Part shown: in pieces, positions 38,643 through 47,351 of the stretch
How the letters are laid out: each line of letters opens with the position of its first letter
Position numbering within the stretch: the first letter of the stretch is position 1
Assembly: GCF_014269185.2 (NCBI RefSeq)
Contig: NZ_JABWRZ020000001.1
Span: forward strand, 707,001-771,000
DNA from: Pseudomonas oryzicola
GTDB lineage: Bacteria; Pseudomonadota; Gammaproteobacteria; Pseudomonadales; Pseudomonadaceae
Direction: 5' to 3'
DNA length: 64,000 nucleotides
Made by a program: the position numbers and the translations under genes
The notes under the pieces: model-generated
Told to the model about the DNA's origin: nothing
Databases searched by the model: none
What the model saw: only the letters and a program-made list of their open reading frames with translations

Positions 38643-40178
38643 TCAGGCCTTGCGGTTGGCGAATACCGACAAAGCCCGCTCGGTGCATTGTGCAGTCTTG
38701 CCGAAAGCTTGCACGCTGACATCGGCCAATGGTCGGCTGCCCTGGTCGGCCACCACCAGCATCAGCACCTGATCGTTGACCGCCAACGAGCGTAGCAGTG
38801 CGTGCTCGCTGCTGAACAACGCCCGCAGCGGGGCCGGCAGCAGCGCCGAGAACTGGCTGTGGTTTTCCGGGGTGATGCGCAATTGGCCGGCCTGGGCCAG
38901 GAGCTTTTGCAGCAGTTTGTTTTGCGATACCTGCAGGGTAAGGGCCCCGGCCTCCTTGGGCAGGCCGGCGAACTGCTGCACGCGCAGATGGTCGCTGGCC
39001 TTGTCCAGGCTCAGCAGCAGGACGCGCTGCATGCCACAGGCCAGCAGGGCTTCGAGGGCCTGGGTGGCCAGGTGCACGCTGTTGGTGAATGGGCTGGGCT
39101 GGGCCAGCAGGTGCTGGCACAGCTTGCGCCAGCGCGTCAGCTCGTCGTTGCTGGGTGGGGGCGGTGCCAGCATGTCGGGGTGCGGACGGCGCTGCTGCCA
39201 AGGCCAGATCAGTGCTTCTGCCGGGTGGAACAGGGCGTGCTGGGCGTGGCGGCGCGCACTCGCCGCAGCCTGCTGGTGCACCTGCTGCTGGACGTCTTCC
39301 AGCGAGGTCTGCAGGTACAGCGCGGTCAACAGTTGCCAGCGCAGCAGGTGCGGGTTGTCCCAGCCCACCTGTGCCGCCAGGGCCAGGTTGTTGGCCAGCA
39401 GCACGGTGTTGGCCGGTTGGTTGAACCAGCGGCGCAGGCCAGGCTCGGCGTCCAGGCGATGTTGTTGGCTGAGCAGGTCCGGGTCGCGAGCGATGGCAAG
39501 TACCTGGGCCAGTTGGTCGCGCTCATCCAGCAGCAGGCGATAACCCTGGGTTACCCATTGTGGCAGGCGCCAGAACTCTGCCATGGCCTGGCACAGCGTC
39601 ATGATGCGCACGCCAAACAGCTCTTGCTCGACATGGGCGGCGTCTTCGCCCTTGTGGATAACCCGCAGTTCCCAGGTGTCGAGCAGCTTCGGGTAGGCCA
39701 GCGCCAGCGGCCAGAGTGGCGACAGGAACAGCAGGCTGCCCCAGTGGATTTCCTGCCACAGTCGTGCCAGGCGGCTGGCGAACAGGCCGCTGGCCTGCTG
39801 CGAAGCGTGCTGGCTGATCAGCTGGAACTGGCACAGTACCGGTGGGATCTCTTCGACGGGCACCGCAGGCAGGCGCTTGAGCAGCTGTTCGCTGCGCTCC
39901 AGGCCCAGGCGGTTGAGAGCGATTTCCAGGCTTTCGGCCGGTTCGGCCAGGCTGGCATTGGTGGGGTGATTGGCTTCGCGCATCACCGACAGCACCAGGG
40001 CCGGGCTATCCTGCATCAGTTCGGCGATATCGCGCAGCGAGCGGCGGCTATCGTGGATGGCGGCCATGACCCGGTCGTAGCTGTGCTTCGGCACGGGGAT
40101 GCGAATACTCTCGAGCAGCTTTACCCAGGCCTCTAGCGTACGCGGGGCCTGAGCGGGCACCTTGGTTTCAATTGTCAT
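38643..40178 (-). CDS. HDOD-domain protein
   Basis: This is a cytoplasmic 511-residue protein. The N-terminal half fits an HDOD domain, a catalytically silent relative of HD phosphohydrolases: IPVPKHSYDRVMAAIHDSRRSLRDIAELMQDSPALVLSVMREANHP near residue 25-70, and SLEIALNRLGLERSEQLLKRLP. The region from about 330 resembles a GAF-like module. HDOD proteins often act in signalling, motility or c-di-GMP pathways. It is divergent from motAB, with the FliA promoter in between. Partner unknown. Confidence 0.85.
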   Translation of the reverse strand: MTIETKVPAQAPRTLEAWVKLLESIRIPVPKHSYDRVMAAIHDSRRSLRDIAELMQDSPALVLSVMREANHPTNASLAEPAESLEIALNRLGLERSEQLLKRLPAVPVEEIPPVLCQFQLISQHASQQASGLFASRLARLWQEIHWGSLLFLSPLWPLALAYPKLLDTWELRVIHKGEDAAHVEQELFGVRIMTLCQAMAEFWRLPQWVTQGYRLLLDERDQLAQVLAIARDPDLLSQQHRLDAEPGLRRWFNQPANTVLLANNLALAAQVGWDNPHLLRWQLLTALYLQTSLEDVQQQVHQQAAASARRHAQHALFHPAEALIWPWQQRRPHPDMLAPPPPSNDELTRWRKLCQHLLAQPSPFTNSVHLATQALEALLACGMQRVLLLSLDKASDHLRVQQFAGLPKEAGALTLQVSQNKLLQKLLAQAGQLRITPENHSQFSALLPAPLRALFSSEHALLRSLAVNDQVLMLVVADQGSRPLADVSVQAFGKTAQCTERALSVFANRKA

Positions 40179-40217
40179 TTTGACATCAGTCCGAACTGGC
40201 TTTTCGCAATGAGTGGC

Positions 40218-40244
40218 TATAGTCTGGCGCAGTTCTGCCGATAA
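40218..40244 (+). promoter_or_regulatory. Sigma-28 (FliA) promoter for motAB
   Basis: The -10 GCCGATAA (40237-40244) is an exact match to the flagellar sigma-28 consensus. Eleven bases upstream, TATAGTCT (40218-40225) matches 6 of 8 bases of the -35 TAAAGTTT. It is 65 bases before the motA ATG and points toward it. This fits late-class flagellar control of stator genes. Confidence 0.85.
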
Positions 40245-40308
40245 GTAGAAGAAGAGTTTTCAGGCTCCCGTCTCTTCCCCTGACCACGACAGCAAGTGCT
40301 TTGAACCT

Positions 40309-41160
40309 ATGGCTAAAATTATCGGCATCATCGTCGTATTCGCGAGCGTGCTCGGCGGATACGTACTCTCCCACGGCAAGATCGCGGCACTGATCCAGCC
40401 GTTCGAAGTACTGATCATCGGCGGTGCGGCCTTCGGTGCATTCCTGCAGGCCAACCCTGGCCACATGACCATGCACGTCATCAAGAAGTCGATGAAGATG
40501 TTCGGCTCGCGCTTCAGCCATGCCTTCTACCTGGAAGTGCTGGGCCTGGTGTACGAGATCCTCAACAAGAGCCGTCGTGAAGGCATGATGGCCATCGAGG
40601 CCGACATCGAGGACGCCGCAGCCAGCCCGATCTTCGCCAAGTACCCGACAGTGCTGGCCGACGAGCGCATGACCGCGTTCATCTGCGACTACCTGCGCAT
40701 CATGTCCACCGGCAACATGGCCCCGCACGAGCTCGAAGGCCTGTTCGACATGGAGCTGCTGAGCATGAAGGAAGAGCTGGAGCACCCGTCCCACGCCGTG
40801 ACCGGCATCGCCGACGGCATGCCAGGGTTCGGTATCGTCGCGGCAGTACTGGGTATCGTGGTGACCATGGCCTCGCTCGGCGATGGTGACCAGGCCTCCA
40901 TCGGCCTCCATGTGGGTGCGGCGCTGGTCGGTACCTTCTTCGGTATCCTGGCGGCCTACGGCTTCTTCGGGCCGCTGGCCAAATGCCTGGAGCACGATGC
41001 CAAGGAAGAACTGAACCTCTACGAATCGATCAAGGCTTCGCTGGTGGCCTCGGCCTCGGGCATGCCGCCTTCGCTGGCGGTGGAATTCGGGCGCAAGGTG
41101 CTGTACCCCAAGCACCGCCCAAGCTTTGCCGAACTGGAACAAGCGGTTCGCGGTCGCTGA
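40309..41160 (+). CDS. motA: Flagellar motor stator protein MotA
   Basis: The 283-residue protein has four membrane helices (about 1-22, 33-50, 168-190, 200-222) with a large cytoplasmic loop. That loop holds charged rotor-facing residues around MAIEADIEDAAASPIFAKYP. GFGIVAAVLGIVVTMASLGDG and the prolines near helix 4 are family features. With MotB it forms the proton-driven stator. The motB start follows after 3 bases. Confidence 0.95.
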   Translation: MAKIIGIIVVFASVLGGYVLSHGKIAALIQPFEVLIIGGAAFGAFLQANPGHMTMHVIKKSMKMFGSRFSHAFYLEVLGLVYEILNKSRREGMMAIEADIEDAAASPIFAKYPTVLADERMTAFICDYLRIMSTGNMAPHELEGLFDMELLSMKEELEHPSHAVTGIADGMPGFGIVAAVLGIVVTMASLGDGDQASIGLHVGAALVGTFFGILAAYGFFGPLAKCLEHDAKEELNLYESIKASLVASASGMPPSLAVEFGRKVLYPKHRPSFAELEQAVRGR

Positions 41161-41163
41161 GTC

Positions 41164-42171
41164 ATGGAGAACAATCAGCCCATCATCGTCAAGCGCGTCA
41201 AGCGCTATGGCGGCGGCCATCACGGCGGCGCCTGGAAAATCGCCTTTGCCGACTTCGCCACGGCGATGATGGCGTTCTTCCTGGTGCTGTGGCTGTTGTC
41301 CACGGCCACACCGGAACAGAAGATCGCCATCGCCGGCTACTTCAAGGACCCGATCGGCTTCTCGGAAAGCGGTACGCCGTACATCATCGACCTGGGTGGT
41401 TCGCCGCAGCTGGCGCCGGAAAAGACCATCAACCCTGAAGCCAAGTCCGAGCCGACGCCTGATACCAGCATCCAGCTGGACAAGGACCAGGTCGAGACCA
41501 TGGCCGAGCAGGTCGAGCGCGAGCGCCTGGAGTTGTTGCTGCAGGAGCTGCAGAACAAGGTCGAGGAAAACCCGCAGCTGCAGAAGTTCAAGGACCAGAT
41601 CCTGTTCGAGATCACCCAGGATGGCCTGCGCATCCAGATCATGGATGCCGAGAACCGGCCAATGTTCGACATTGGCAGCGCACGCCTGCAGCCGTACTTC
41701 GAAGACATCCTGCTGGCCATGGCCGACACCATCAAGGCTGTACCGAACAAGATCAGCATCAGCGGCCACACCGATGCCAAGCCGTATGCAGGCAGTGGTG
41801 AGTTCGGCAACTGGGAGCTGTCGGCCAACCGGGCCAACGCCGCACGTCGTGCGCTGGTGGCCGGTGGCTATCCGGATGGCCAGGTGGCGCGGGTGGTGGG
41901 TTATGCCTCGTCGTCGCTGTTCGACCGCAACAACCCGTTCAACCCGGTCAACCGCCGCATCGACATCATCGTGCTGACCAAAAAGGCCCAGCGCGACATT
42001 GAAGGTGAACAGGGTACCCCGGAAAAACCGGCTGCCGCACCGGCCACTCCGGCCGCACCGCCTGCGTCCGATGCGACCGAGCAAGCCCCCATGCAGCCGC
42101 GCGAACTGCGCCAGAAGCTGAACATCTTCGAGGAAGGAACGCTGAAGATGGATGAGGCCAAGGAGCAGTAA
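41164..42171 (+). CDS. motB: Flagellar motor stator protein MotB
   Basis: This 335-residue protein has a short basic cytoplasmic tail, then one membrane helix FADFATAMMAFFLVLWLLS (about 30-48), whose Asp is the proton-binding residue. The periplasmic plug and linker follow, and then an OmpA-like peptidoglycan-binding domain with ISGHTDAKPYA, NWELSANRANAARRALV and NRRIDIIVLTKKA. An Ala/Pro-rich stretch (about 284-310) lies near the C-terminus. It anchors MotA to the wall. Confidence 0.95.
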   Translation: MENNQPIIVKRVKRYGGGHHGGAWKIAFADFATAMMAFFLVLWLLSTATPEQKIAIAGYFKDPIGFSESGTPYIIDLGGSPQLAPEKTINPEAKSEPTPDTSIQLDKDQVETMAEQVERERLELLLQELQNKVEENPQLQKFKDQILFEITQDGLRIQIMDAENRPMFDIGSARLQPYFEDILLAMADTIKAVPNKISISGHTDAKPYAGSGEFGNWELSANRANAARRALVAGGYPDGQVARVVGYASSSLFDRNNPFNPVNRRIDIIVLTKKAQRDIEGEQGTPEKPAAAPATPAAPPASDATEQAPMQPRELRQKLNIFEEGTLKMDEAKEQ

Positions 42172-42195
42172 GCCCTCCATGCCTGCGCAGCCCCC

Positions 42196-42314
42196 TGTAG
42201 AAGCGGCCTCGTGTCGCGAAAGGGGCGCGCAGCGGCCCCGGATATCAGCAAAAGTGCCAATATTGCCGGGGCCGCGTTACGGCCCTTTCGCGACACAAGG
42301 CCGCTTCTGCAGGC
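42196..42314. repeat. Large inverted repeat of two REP elements between motB and rsgA
   Basis: The left arm (about 42196-42239) and right arm (about 42268-42314) are near-perfect reverse complements. Both contain AGAAGCGGCC(T/C)(C/T)GTGTCGCGAAAGGG-type sequence, and a 28-base AT-richer spacer separates them. They lie between convergent genes, where a large hairpin can end transcription from both sides. Confidence 0.85.
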
Positions 42315-42321
42315 GTGTGCT

Positions 42322-43353
42322 TCAGTAACTGTCTTCCGGCAGGCTGGCGATGATCGAGCGGTAGCTGTTCATTCGTTGCTGCTTGATGCGTCCTTCGTCC
42401 AGCGCCTTGAGCAGTGCGCAACCCGGTTCACGGTCGTGCTTGCAGTCGCGGAAGCGGCAGGTACCGAACAGGTCGCGGAACTCGATGAAGCCATCTTCCA
42501 CATCGCTGCGGCTGACGTGGCCAAGGCCGAATTCGCGGATGCCCGGTGAGTCGATCAGGTCACCGCCATTAGGGAAGTGGTACAGCCGCGCGGTAGTAGT
42601 GGTGTGGGTACCCTGGCCAGACCATTCCGACAGATCGCCGACGCGGGTGCCGGCGTCCGGCAGCAGGCTGTTCACCAGCGAGGACTTGCCGACCCCCGAC
42701 TGGCCGACGAACACGCTGATGTGGCCGTCGAGCATCTGCTGCAGGCGTTGCATGCCGTCCCCATGGTGCGCCGATACTTCCAGCAGCGGGTAGCCCAGAT
42801 CGCGGTAGACCTCCAGCAACGCATGCAGGCCCGGGCCGTTCTGGTCATCGATCAGGTCGGCCTTGTTCAGCAGCAACAGCGGGCGAATGCCGGCGTGTTC
42901 CGCCGCGACCAGGTAACGGTCGATCAAGTTGGGATGCGGTTCGGGAGCCGGAGCGAAGACGATCACGATCAGGTCGACGTTGGCTGCCACCGGCTTCAGC
43001 TGGCCGTGGTTGTTCGGCCGGCACAGCTCGGTGCTGCGCGGCATCTGCGCGACGATCACGCCGATGCCCTGGTTGCCCGCGCGCCAGACCACGCGGTCGC
43101 CGGTGACCAATGCCGGCAGGTTGGCGCGCAGGTGGCAGCGGAACACCTGGCCTGCGGCTTCGCCGTCCTGAGCCTCCACTTCTACCTGCACACCGAAGTG
43201 CGCGATCACCAGGCCCAGCTGCTCCGGCCCCAGGTCGCCACCCTCCAGTTCCTGCAGCACGTGCTGCTCGCGTTTGGCCGCACGCGCGGCGCGCTCGTTC
43301 TGGATTTTTTCGATGCGCCAGTTCTGGCGGCGGTTGAGCTGGCGTTTGGCCAT
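42322..43353 (-). CDS. rsgA: Small ribosomal subunit biogenesis GTPase RsgA
   Basis: Start complementary to 43351-43353 gives 343 residues beginning [13 protein letters not shown]. The GTPase is circularly permuted, as in all RsgA: G4 LLNKADL near residue 170 precedes G1 [14 protein letters not shown] near 218 and G3 [10 protein letters not shown] near 268. An OB fold comes first (about 30-110). The C-terminal zinc site is [16 protein letters not shown]. It helps mature the 30S subunit. It is divergent from orn. Confidence 0.96.
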   Translation of the reverse strand: MAKRQLNRRQNWRIEKIQNERAARAAKREQHVLQELEGGDLGPEQLGLVIAHFGVQVEVEAQDGEAAGQVFRCHLRANLPALVTGDRVVWRAGNQGIGVIVAQMPRSTELCRPNNHGQLKPVAANVDLIVIVFAPAPEPHPNLIDRYLVAAEHAGIRPLLLLNKADLIDDQNGPGLHALLEVYRDLGYPLLEVSAHHGDGMQRLQQMLDGHISVFVGQSGVGKSSLVNSLLPDAGTRVGDLSEWSGQGTHTTTTARLYHFPNGGDLIDSPGIREFGLGHVSRSDVEDGFIEFRDLFGTCRFRDCKHDREPGCALLKALDEGRIKQQRMNSYRSIIASLPEDSY

Positions 43354-43498
43354 GAAGGTTCCGTGCGTGGTGGGGCGGGTGGAAAACGGCAGGCAGTTTA
43401 GCACGCCAGGCAGCGGATCAATTCGCTGGCCTGCGTGCCGTGAATGGGCGTGCCCTGGCCACTACGCTACTATGAACGCCTATACGAGGAGCCCCTGC

Positions 43499-44041
43499 AT
43501 GCAAAACCCACAGAACCTGATCTGGATCGACCTGGAAATGACCGGCCTGGATCCGGACAGCGATGTCATCATCGAGATGGCCACCATCGTTACCGACAGC
43601 GAGCTGAACACCCTGGCCGAAGGGCCGGTGATTGCCATCCATCACAGTGACGAAGTGTTGGCACGCATGGACGAGTGGAACACCCGCACCCATGGCGCTT
43701 CGGGCCTGACCCAGCGCGTGCGCGAGAGCAAGGTCGGCATGGCCGAAGCCGAGGCGCAGACCATTGCCTTCCTCGAACAGTGGGTGCCAAAAGGCAAATC
43801 GCCGATCTGCGGCAACAGCATCTGCCAGGACCGCCGCTTCCTCTACCGCCACATGCGCAACCTGGAAAACTACTTCCATTACCGCAACCTGGATGTCTCG
43901 ACCTTGAAGGAGCTGGCTGCCCGCTGGGCGCCATCCGTGCGTGACAGCTTCAAGAAGGGCAACACCCACCTGGCGCTGGACGACATCCGCGAATCGATCG
44001 CCGAGCTGCGCCACTACCGCGAGCATTTCATCAAGCTGTGA
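43499..44041 (+). CDS. orn: Oligoribonuclease
   Basis: ATG 43499 follows GAGGAG and gives 180 residues. DEDDh exonuclease motifs are present: [11 protein letters not shown] at residues 9-19, NSICQDRRF near 108, and the final [21 protein letters not shown] containing the catalytic His and Asp. Orn degrades two-nucleotide RNAs, including pGpG from c-di-GMP turnover, and is essential in Pseudomonas. The longer upstream frame overlaps rsgA and is not used. Confidence 0.97.
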   Translation: MQNPQNLIWIDLEMTGLDPDSDVIIEMATIVTDSELNTLAEGPVIAIHHSDEVLARMDEWNTRTHGASGLTQRVRESKVGMAEAEAQTIAFLEQWVPKGKSPICGNSICQDRRFLYRHMRNLENYFHYRNLDVSTLKELAARWAPSVRDSFKKGNTHLALDDIRESIAELRHYREHFIKL

Positions 44042-44141
44042 GTCGAAAAGGCGCAGATATTCTCTCTGCGCCCCCTTTTGGTGCCATGTGCAACTGGTTA
44101 GACTGCGCGCCTTTCTCGCCTGCCCGCACGGACCCCGCGCC

Positions 44142-44753
44142 ATGTTGTTGATGCTCTACCTGATTGCCATCACCGCCGAAGCCATGACCGGTGCGTTGTC
44201 TGCCGGCCGCCGCGGCATGGACTGGTTCGGCGTGGTACTGATTGCCTGCGTCACCGCCCTGGGTGGCGGCTCGGTGCGTGACGTGCTGCTCGGGCACTAC
44301 CCGCTGACCTGGGTGAAGCACCCGGAGTATCTGGTACTGACCAGTTGTGCAGCGCTGTTGACCATTTTCATTGCACCGATGATGCGCCGCTTGCGCTCGC
44401 TGTTCCTGGTGCTCGATGCCCTGGGGCTGGTGGCCTTTACCCTGATTGGCTGCATGACTGCACTGGAGATGGGGCAGGGCATGCTGGTGGCATCCCTCAG
44501 CGGGGTCATTACCGGGGTGTTTGGCGGGATCCTGCGGGATATCTTCTGCAACGACATCCCCTTGGTGTTCCGTCGCGAGTTGTACGCCAGCGTCTCGTTT
44601 GCCGCGGCCTGGTTCTACCTGGGCTGCGTGTACTTCAAGGTGCCGGCGGAGCAGGCGATGCTGCTGACGTTGTTTGGCGGCTTCCTGTTGCGCCTGCTGG
44701 CGATCCGCTTTCACTGGGAAATGCCGAAGTTCCACTACAACGACCAGCAGTAA
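44142..44753 (+). CDS. TRIC-family (UPF0126) membrane protein
   Basis: The 203-residue protein has seven predicted hydrophobic helices made of two repeats of the TRIC family. Each repeat contains the glycine-rich VTALGGGSVRDVLLG or ITGVFGGILRDIF element that lines the pore in homologous trimeric cation channels. ATG 44142 gives a start directly at the first helix. Bacterial members are usually unassigned; a potassium or glycine-linked channel role is only a family-based guess. Confidence 0.85.
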   Translation: MLLMLYLIAITAEAMTGALSAGRRGMDWFGVVLIACVTALGGGSVRDVLLGHYPLTWVKHPEYLVLTSCAALLTIFIAPMMRRLRSLFLVLDALGLVAFTLIGCMTALEMGQGMLVASLSGVITGVFGGILRDIFCNDIPLVFRRELYASVSFAAAWFYLGCVYFKVPAEQAMLLTLFGGFLLRLLAIRFHWEMPKFHYNDQQ

Positions 44754-44769
44754 CGCTAAAGCGCTCCAG

Positions 44770-44850
44770 GTAGGAGCGGATTTATCCGCGAAGCTGGCGA
44801 CGCGGTGGATGGCGCCGGCTGTGCCGGTGATCGCGGCTGAAGCCGCTGCT
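44770..44850. repeat. REP-like palindromes after the TRIC gene
   Basis: GCGGATTTATCCGC (44776-44789) and GCGGCTGAAGCCGC (44833-44846) are two perfect short palindromes with the flanks TAGGAGC and TGCTGC seen in widespread Pseudomonas REP sequences. They fill the 135-base gap between convergent genes. Confidence 0.65.
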
Positions 44851-44888
44851 GCAAGCCGGAGCAGTTCAAGGGGTATGCAGCCTTTGAA

Positions 44889-45953
44889 CTATTGAATGCC
44901 GTGCTGCGCCAGCGCCCACTCCACATGTTCGCGCACCAGCTCCGAGGCATCCTCTCGTCGCGCTTTCAGGGCTTCGATCACCGGGATCGTCGACGGCGCA
45001 TTGCCCAACCCCACTGCCAGGTTGCGCAACCAGCGCTCATACCCGGCCCGGCGCAACGGCCCGCCCTCGGTCTTGCGCAGGAACGTCCTTTCATCCCACA
45101 GGAACATTTCGGCCAGTTCGGCATTTTCCAGGCCGTGCCGTGGCTGGAAGTCCTGCTCCTGGCTGTGCCTGGCAAAGCGGTTCCATGGGCAGACGATCTG
45201 GCAATCATCGCAACCGAACACCCGGTTACCCATCTTGGCGCGCAGCTCGACCGGGATCGGCCCTCTGAGCTCGATGGTCAGGTACGAAATGCAGCGCCGT
45301 GCATCCAGCACATAGGGCCCGACGAATGCCTGGGTCGGGCAGATGTCCAGGCAGGCCTGGCAACGCCCGCAATGCTCGCTGCTGGTGGCTTCGTCCACCG
45401 GCAGCGGCAGGTCGACGAACAGTTCGGCGAGGAAGAAGTAGCTGCCTGCCTTGCGGTTGAGCAGCAGCGTGTTCTTGCCGATCCAGCCCAGCCCGGCCTG
45501 CTCGGCCAGGGCCTTTTCCAGTACTGGAGCGCTGTCGACGAAGGCGCGGTAACCGAACGGGCCGATAGCTTCCTGGATGCGGTCGGCCAGGAACTGCACG
45601 CGCTTGCGTACCAGCTTGTGGTAGTCCCGGCCCAGGGCGTAGCGCGACACGTAGGCTTTTTCCGGCTGCGCCAGGCGCTGCGCCATCTGCGTGTCGCCGG
45701 GCAGGTAGTCCATGCGCAGCGATACCACGCGCACGGTGCCGGGGATAAGTTGCTCCGGGTGCGCGCGTTTGCTGCCATGGGCGCCCAGGTATTCCATCTC
45801 ACCCTGGTAACCGGCATCGAGCCAGCGTTGCAGGTGATGTTCGTGCTCGCCAAGGTCGACCCCGGCGATGCCAACATGGGCAAAACCGAGTTCTTGGCCC
45901 CAAATCTTGATGGATTGGGCCAGTTGGGCGAGGTCAGGCGTACAAGCGGACAT
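44889..45953 (-). CDS. queG: Epoxyqueuosine reductase QueG
   Basis: I start at the ATG complementary to 45951-45953 (354 residues, MSACTPDLAQLAQSIKIWGQELGF), which aligns well with E. coli QueG; an ATG five codons upstream is also possible. Two [4Fe-4S] motifs are clear: CGRCQACLDICPT near residue 193 and CDDCQIVCPWN near 240, the latter matching the cobalamin-binding form of the family. A C-terminal HEAT-like segment follows. It makes the last step of queuosine tRNA modification. It is divergent from nnrD. Confidence 0.93.
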   Translation of the reverse strand: MSACTPDLAQLAQSIKIWGQELGFAHVGIAGVDLGEHEHHLQRWLDAGYQGEMEYLGAHGSKRAHPEQLIPGTVRVVSLRMDYLPGDTQMAQRLAQPEKAYVSRYALGRDYHKLVRKRVQFLADRIQEAIGPFGYRAFVDSAPVLEKALAEQAGLGWIGKNTLLLNRKAGSYFFLAELFVDLPLPVDEATSSEHCGRCQACLDICPTQAFVGPYVLDARRCISYLTIELRGPIPVELRAKMGNRVFGCDDCQIVCPWNRFARHSQEQDFQPRHGLENAELAEMFLWDERTFLRKTEGGPLRRAGYERWLRNLAVGLGNAPSTIPVIEALKARREDASELVREHVEWALAQHGIQ

Positions 45954-45984
45954 GGATGGGCAAGGCATAACGGGCTCAGGTGCG

Positions 45985-45990
45985 TATAAT
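45985..45990 (+). promoter_or_regulatory. Consensus -10 box before nnrD
   Basis: TATAAT is an exact sigma-70 -10 hexamer, 28 bases before the chosen nnrD start. No good -35 is seen at the right distance. It supports placing the nnrD start at 46019 and not at the GTG at 45980. Confidence 0.5.
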
Positions 45991-46018
45991 TCTGCCAGAC
46001 ATTGGAGCCTTTGACCGC

Positions 46019-46879
46019 ATGCCGCAGACCAAACACCCCAGTCATGCCCCGCAACTGCTCAGCAGCGTGAGCGTCGCTCGCCTGCCGGCACGCCATGCGC
46101 AGGCTCACAAAGGCGACTTCGGCCATGTGCTTGTGGTCGGCGGCGACCTCGGCACCGGTGGCGCCGTGTTGCTCAGCGCCGAAGCCGCCTTGCGCTGTGG
46201 TGCCGGTTTGGTCAGTGTGGCAACCCGCCCTGAGCACGTTGCTGCCGGCCTGACCCGCATGCCCGAGACCATGTGCCTGGGGGTCGAATCGGCCAACCAG
46301 TTGATGGGGGGGCTGGAGCGTGCTTCGGTACTGGTGGTCGGCCCCGGCCTGGGCCAGGCGGCCTGGGGCCGCAGCCTGCTGTCGGCAGTGGCCAATGCCG
46401 AGCGCCCGCAGGTGTGGGATGCCGATGCCCTGAATTTGCTGGCGCGCACCCCGCTGGCCCTGCCGAGTGGCAGCATTCTCACCCCGCACCCGGGGGAAGC
46501 GGCGCGGCTGCTGGGGATTTCCACCGAGGCGGTGCAGGTCGACCGCCAGGGGGCCGCGCGCAAGCTGGCGCGCCGCTACAACAGTGTCTGCGTGCTCAAG
46601 GGCGCTGGCACGCTGGTCGCAGACCCGGCCGGGCAACTGCTGCTATGCGAACGTGGCCACCCGGCCATGGCCGGTGCCGGCCTCGGCGATGTGCTCACGG
46701 GCGTGCTGGCAGCGCTGTTGGCCCAGGGCCTGGATGCCTGGCAAGCCGCGGGGCTGGGGGTATGGCTGCACGCCTGTGCGGGCGAGCGCCTGGGCGTAAA
46801 AGGTAGAGGCCTGGCCGCCAGCGATCTGGCGCCGGTCATTCGTGAGTTGTTGGAGGAGCATTCTGCGTGTCTGGCTTAA
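46019..46879 (+). CDS. nnrD: ADP-dependent (S)-NAD(P)H-hydrate dehydratase
   Basis: The 286-residue protein covers the C-terminal domain of YjeF. Motifs are HKGDFGHVLVVGGDLGTGGAVLLSAEAALRCGAGLVSVAT near residue 30-70, VVGPGLGQ, LTPHPGEAARLLG and the ATP/ADP site AGAGLGDVLTGVLAALLAQG. It repairs hydrated NAD(P)H. The partner epimerase domain (NnrE) is not fused here and is not in the upstream sequence. The start of tsaE overlaps by 13 bases. Confidence 0.9.
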   Translation: MPQTKHPSHAPQLLSSVSVARLPARHAQAHKGDFGHVLVVGGDLGTGGAVLLSAEAALRCGAGLVSVATRPEHVAAGLTRMPETMCLGVESANQLMGGLERASVLVVGPGLGQAAWGRSLLSAVANAERPQVWDADALNLLARTPLALPSGSILTPHPGEAARLLGISTEAVQVDRQGAARKLARRYNSVCVLKGAGTLVADPAGQLLLCERGHPAMAGAGLGDVLTGVLAALLAQGLDAWQAAGLGVWLHACAGERLGVKGRGLAASDLAPVIRELLEEHSACLA

Positions 46880-47340
46880 ACCTGTTTCTGGCCGATGAAG
46901 CGGCCACGGTCAAATTCGGCGCACATCTGGCCGAGGTAACCGGGGGGCACGGCGTGATTTTCCTGGAAGGTGACCTGGGCGCGGGCAAAACCACGCTGTC
47001 GCGTGGCCTGATCCGGGGCCTGGGCCATACTGGTGCAGTGAAAAGCCCGACCTTCACCGTGGTCGAACCTTACGAAATCGGTGAGGTCCGAGCTTTCCAC
47101 TTTGACCTGTACCGCCTGGTCGATCCGGAAGAGCTGGAATTCATGGGGATTCGTGACTATTTCGAGGGCGACCCGCTGTGCCTGTTCGAGTGGCCACAAA
47201 AGGGTGCGGGCGTTTTGCCAAAGCCTGACCTGACCATTACCATAAGCCCCCAAGCGGGCGGACGCTCGCTGAACCTTTCGCCGCAGGGGGCTCGCGGCGA
47301 GGCCTGGTGCGTGGCACTGGCCGAACATCATAAACAGTAA
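46867..47340 (+). CDS. tsaE: tRNA threonylcarbamoyladenosine biosynthesis ATPase TsaE
   Basis: The 157-residue P-loop protein begins at GTG 46867, inside nnrD. Walker A is FLEGDLGAGKTTLSRGL near residue 32. VKSPTFTVVEPYE and HFDLYRLVDPEELEFMGIRDYF are the family's conserved block, followed by LFEWPQKG. With TsaB and TsaD it makes t6A37 in tRNA. The amiB start is 11 bases after its stop. Confidence 0.95.
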   Translation: MSGLNLFLADEAATVKFGAHLAEVTGGHGVIFLEGDLGAGKTTLSRGLIRGLGHTGAVKSPTFTVVEPYEIGEVRAFHFDLYRLVDPEELEFMGIRDYFEGDPLCLFEWPQKGAGVLPKPDLTITISPQAGGRSLNLSPQGARGEAWCVALAEHHKQ

Positions 47341-47351
47341 GTGGGGTAGGT

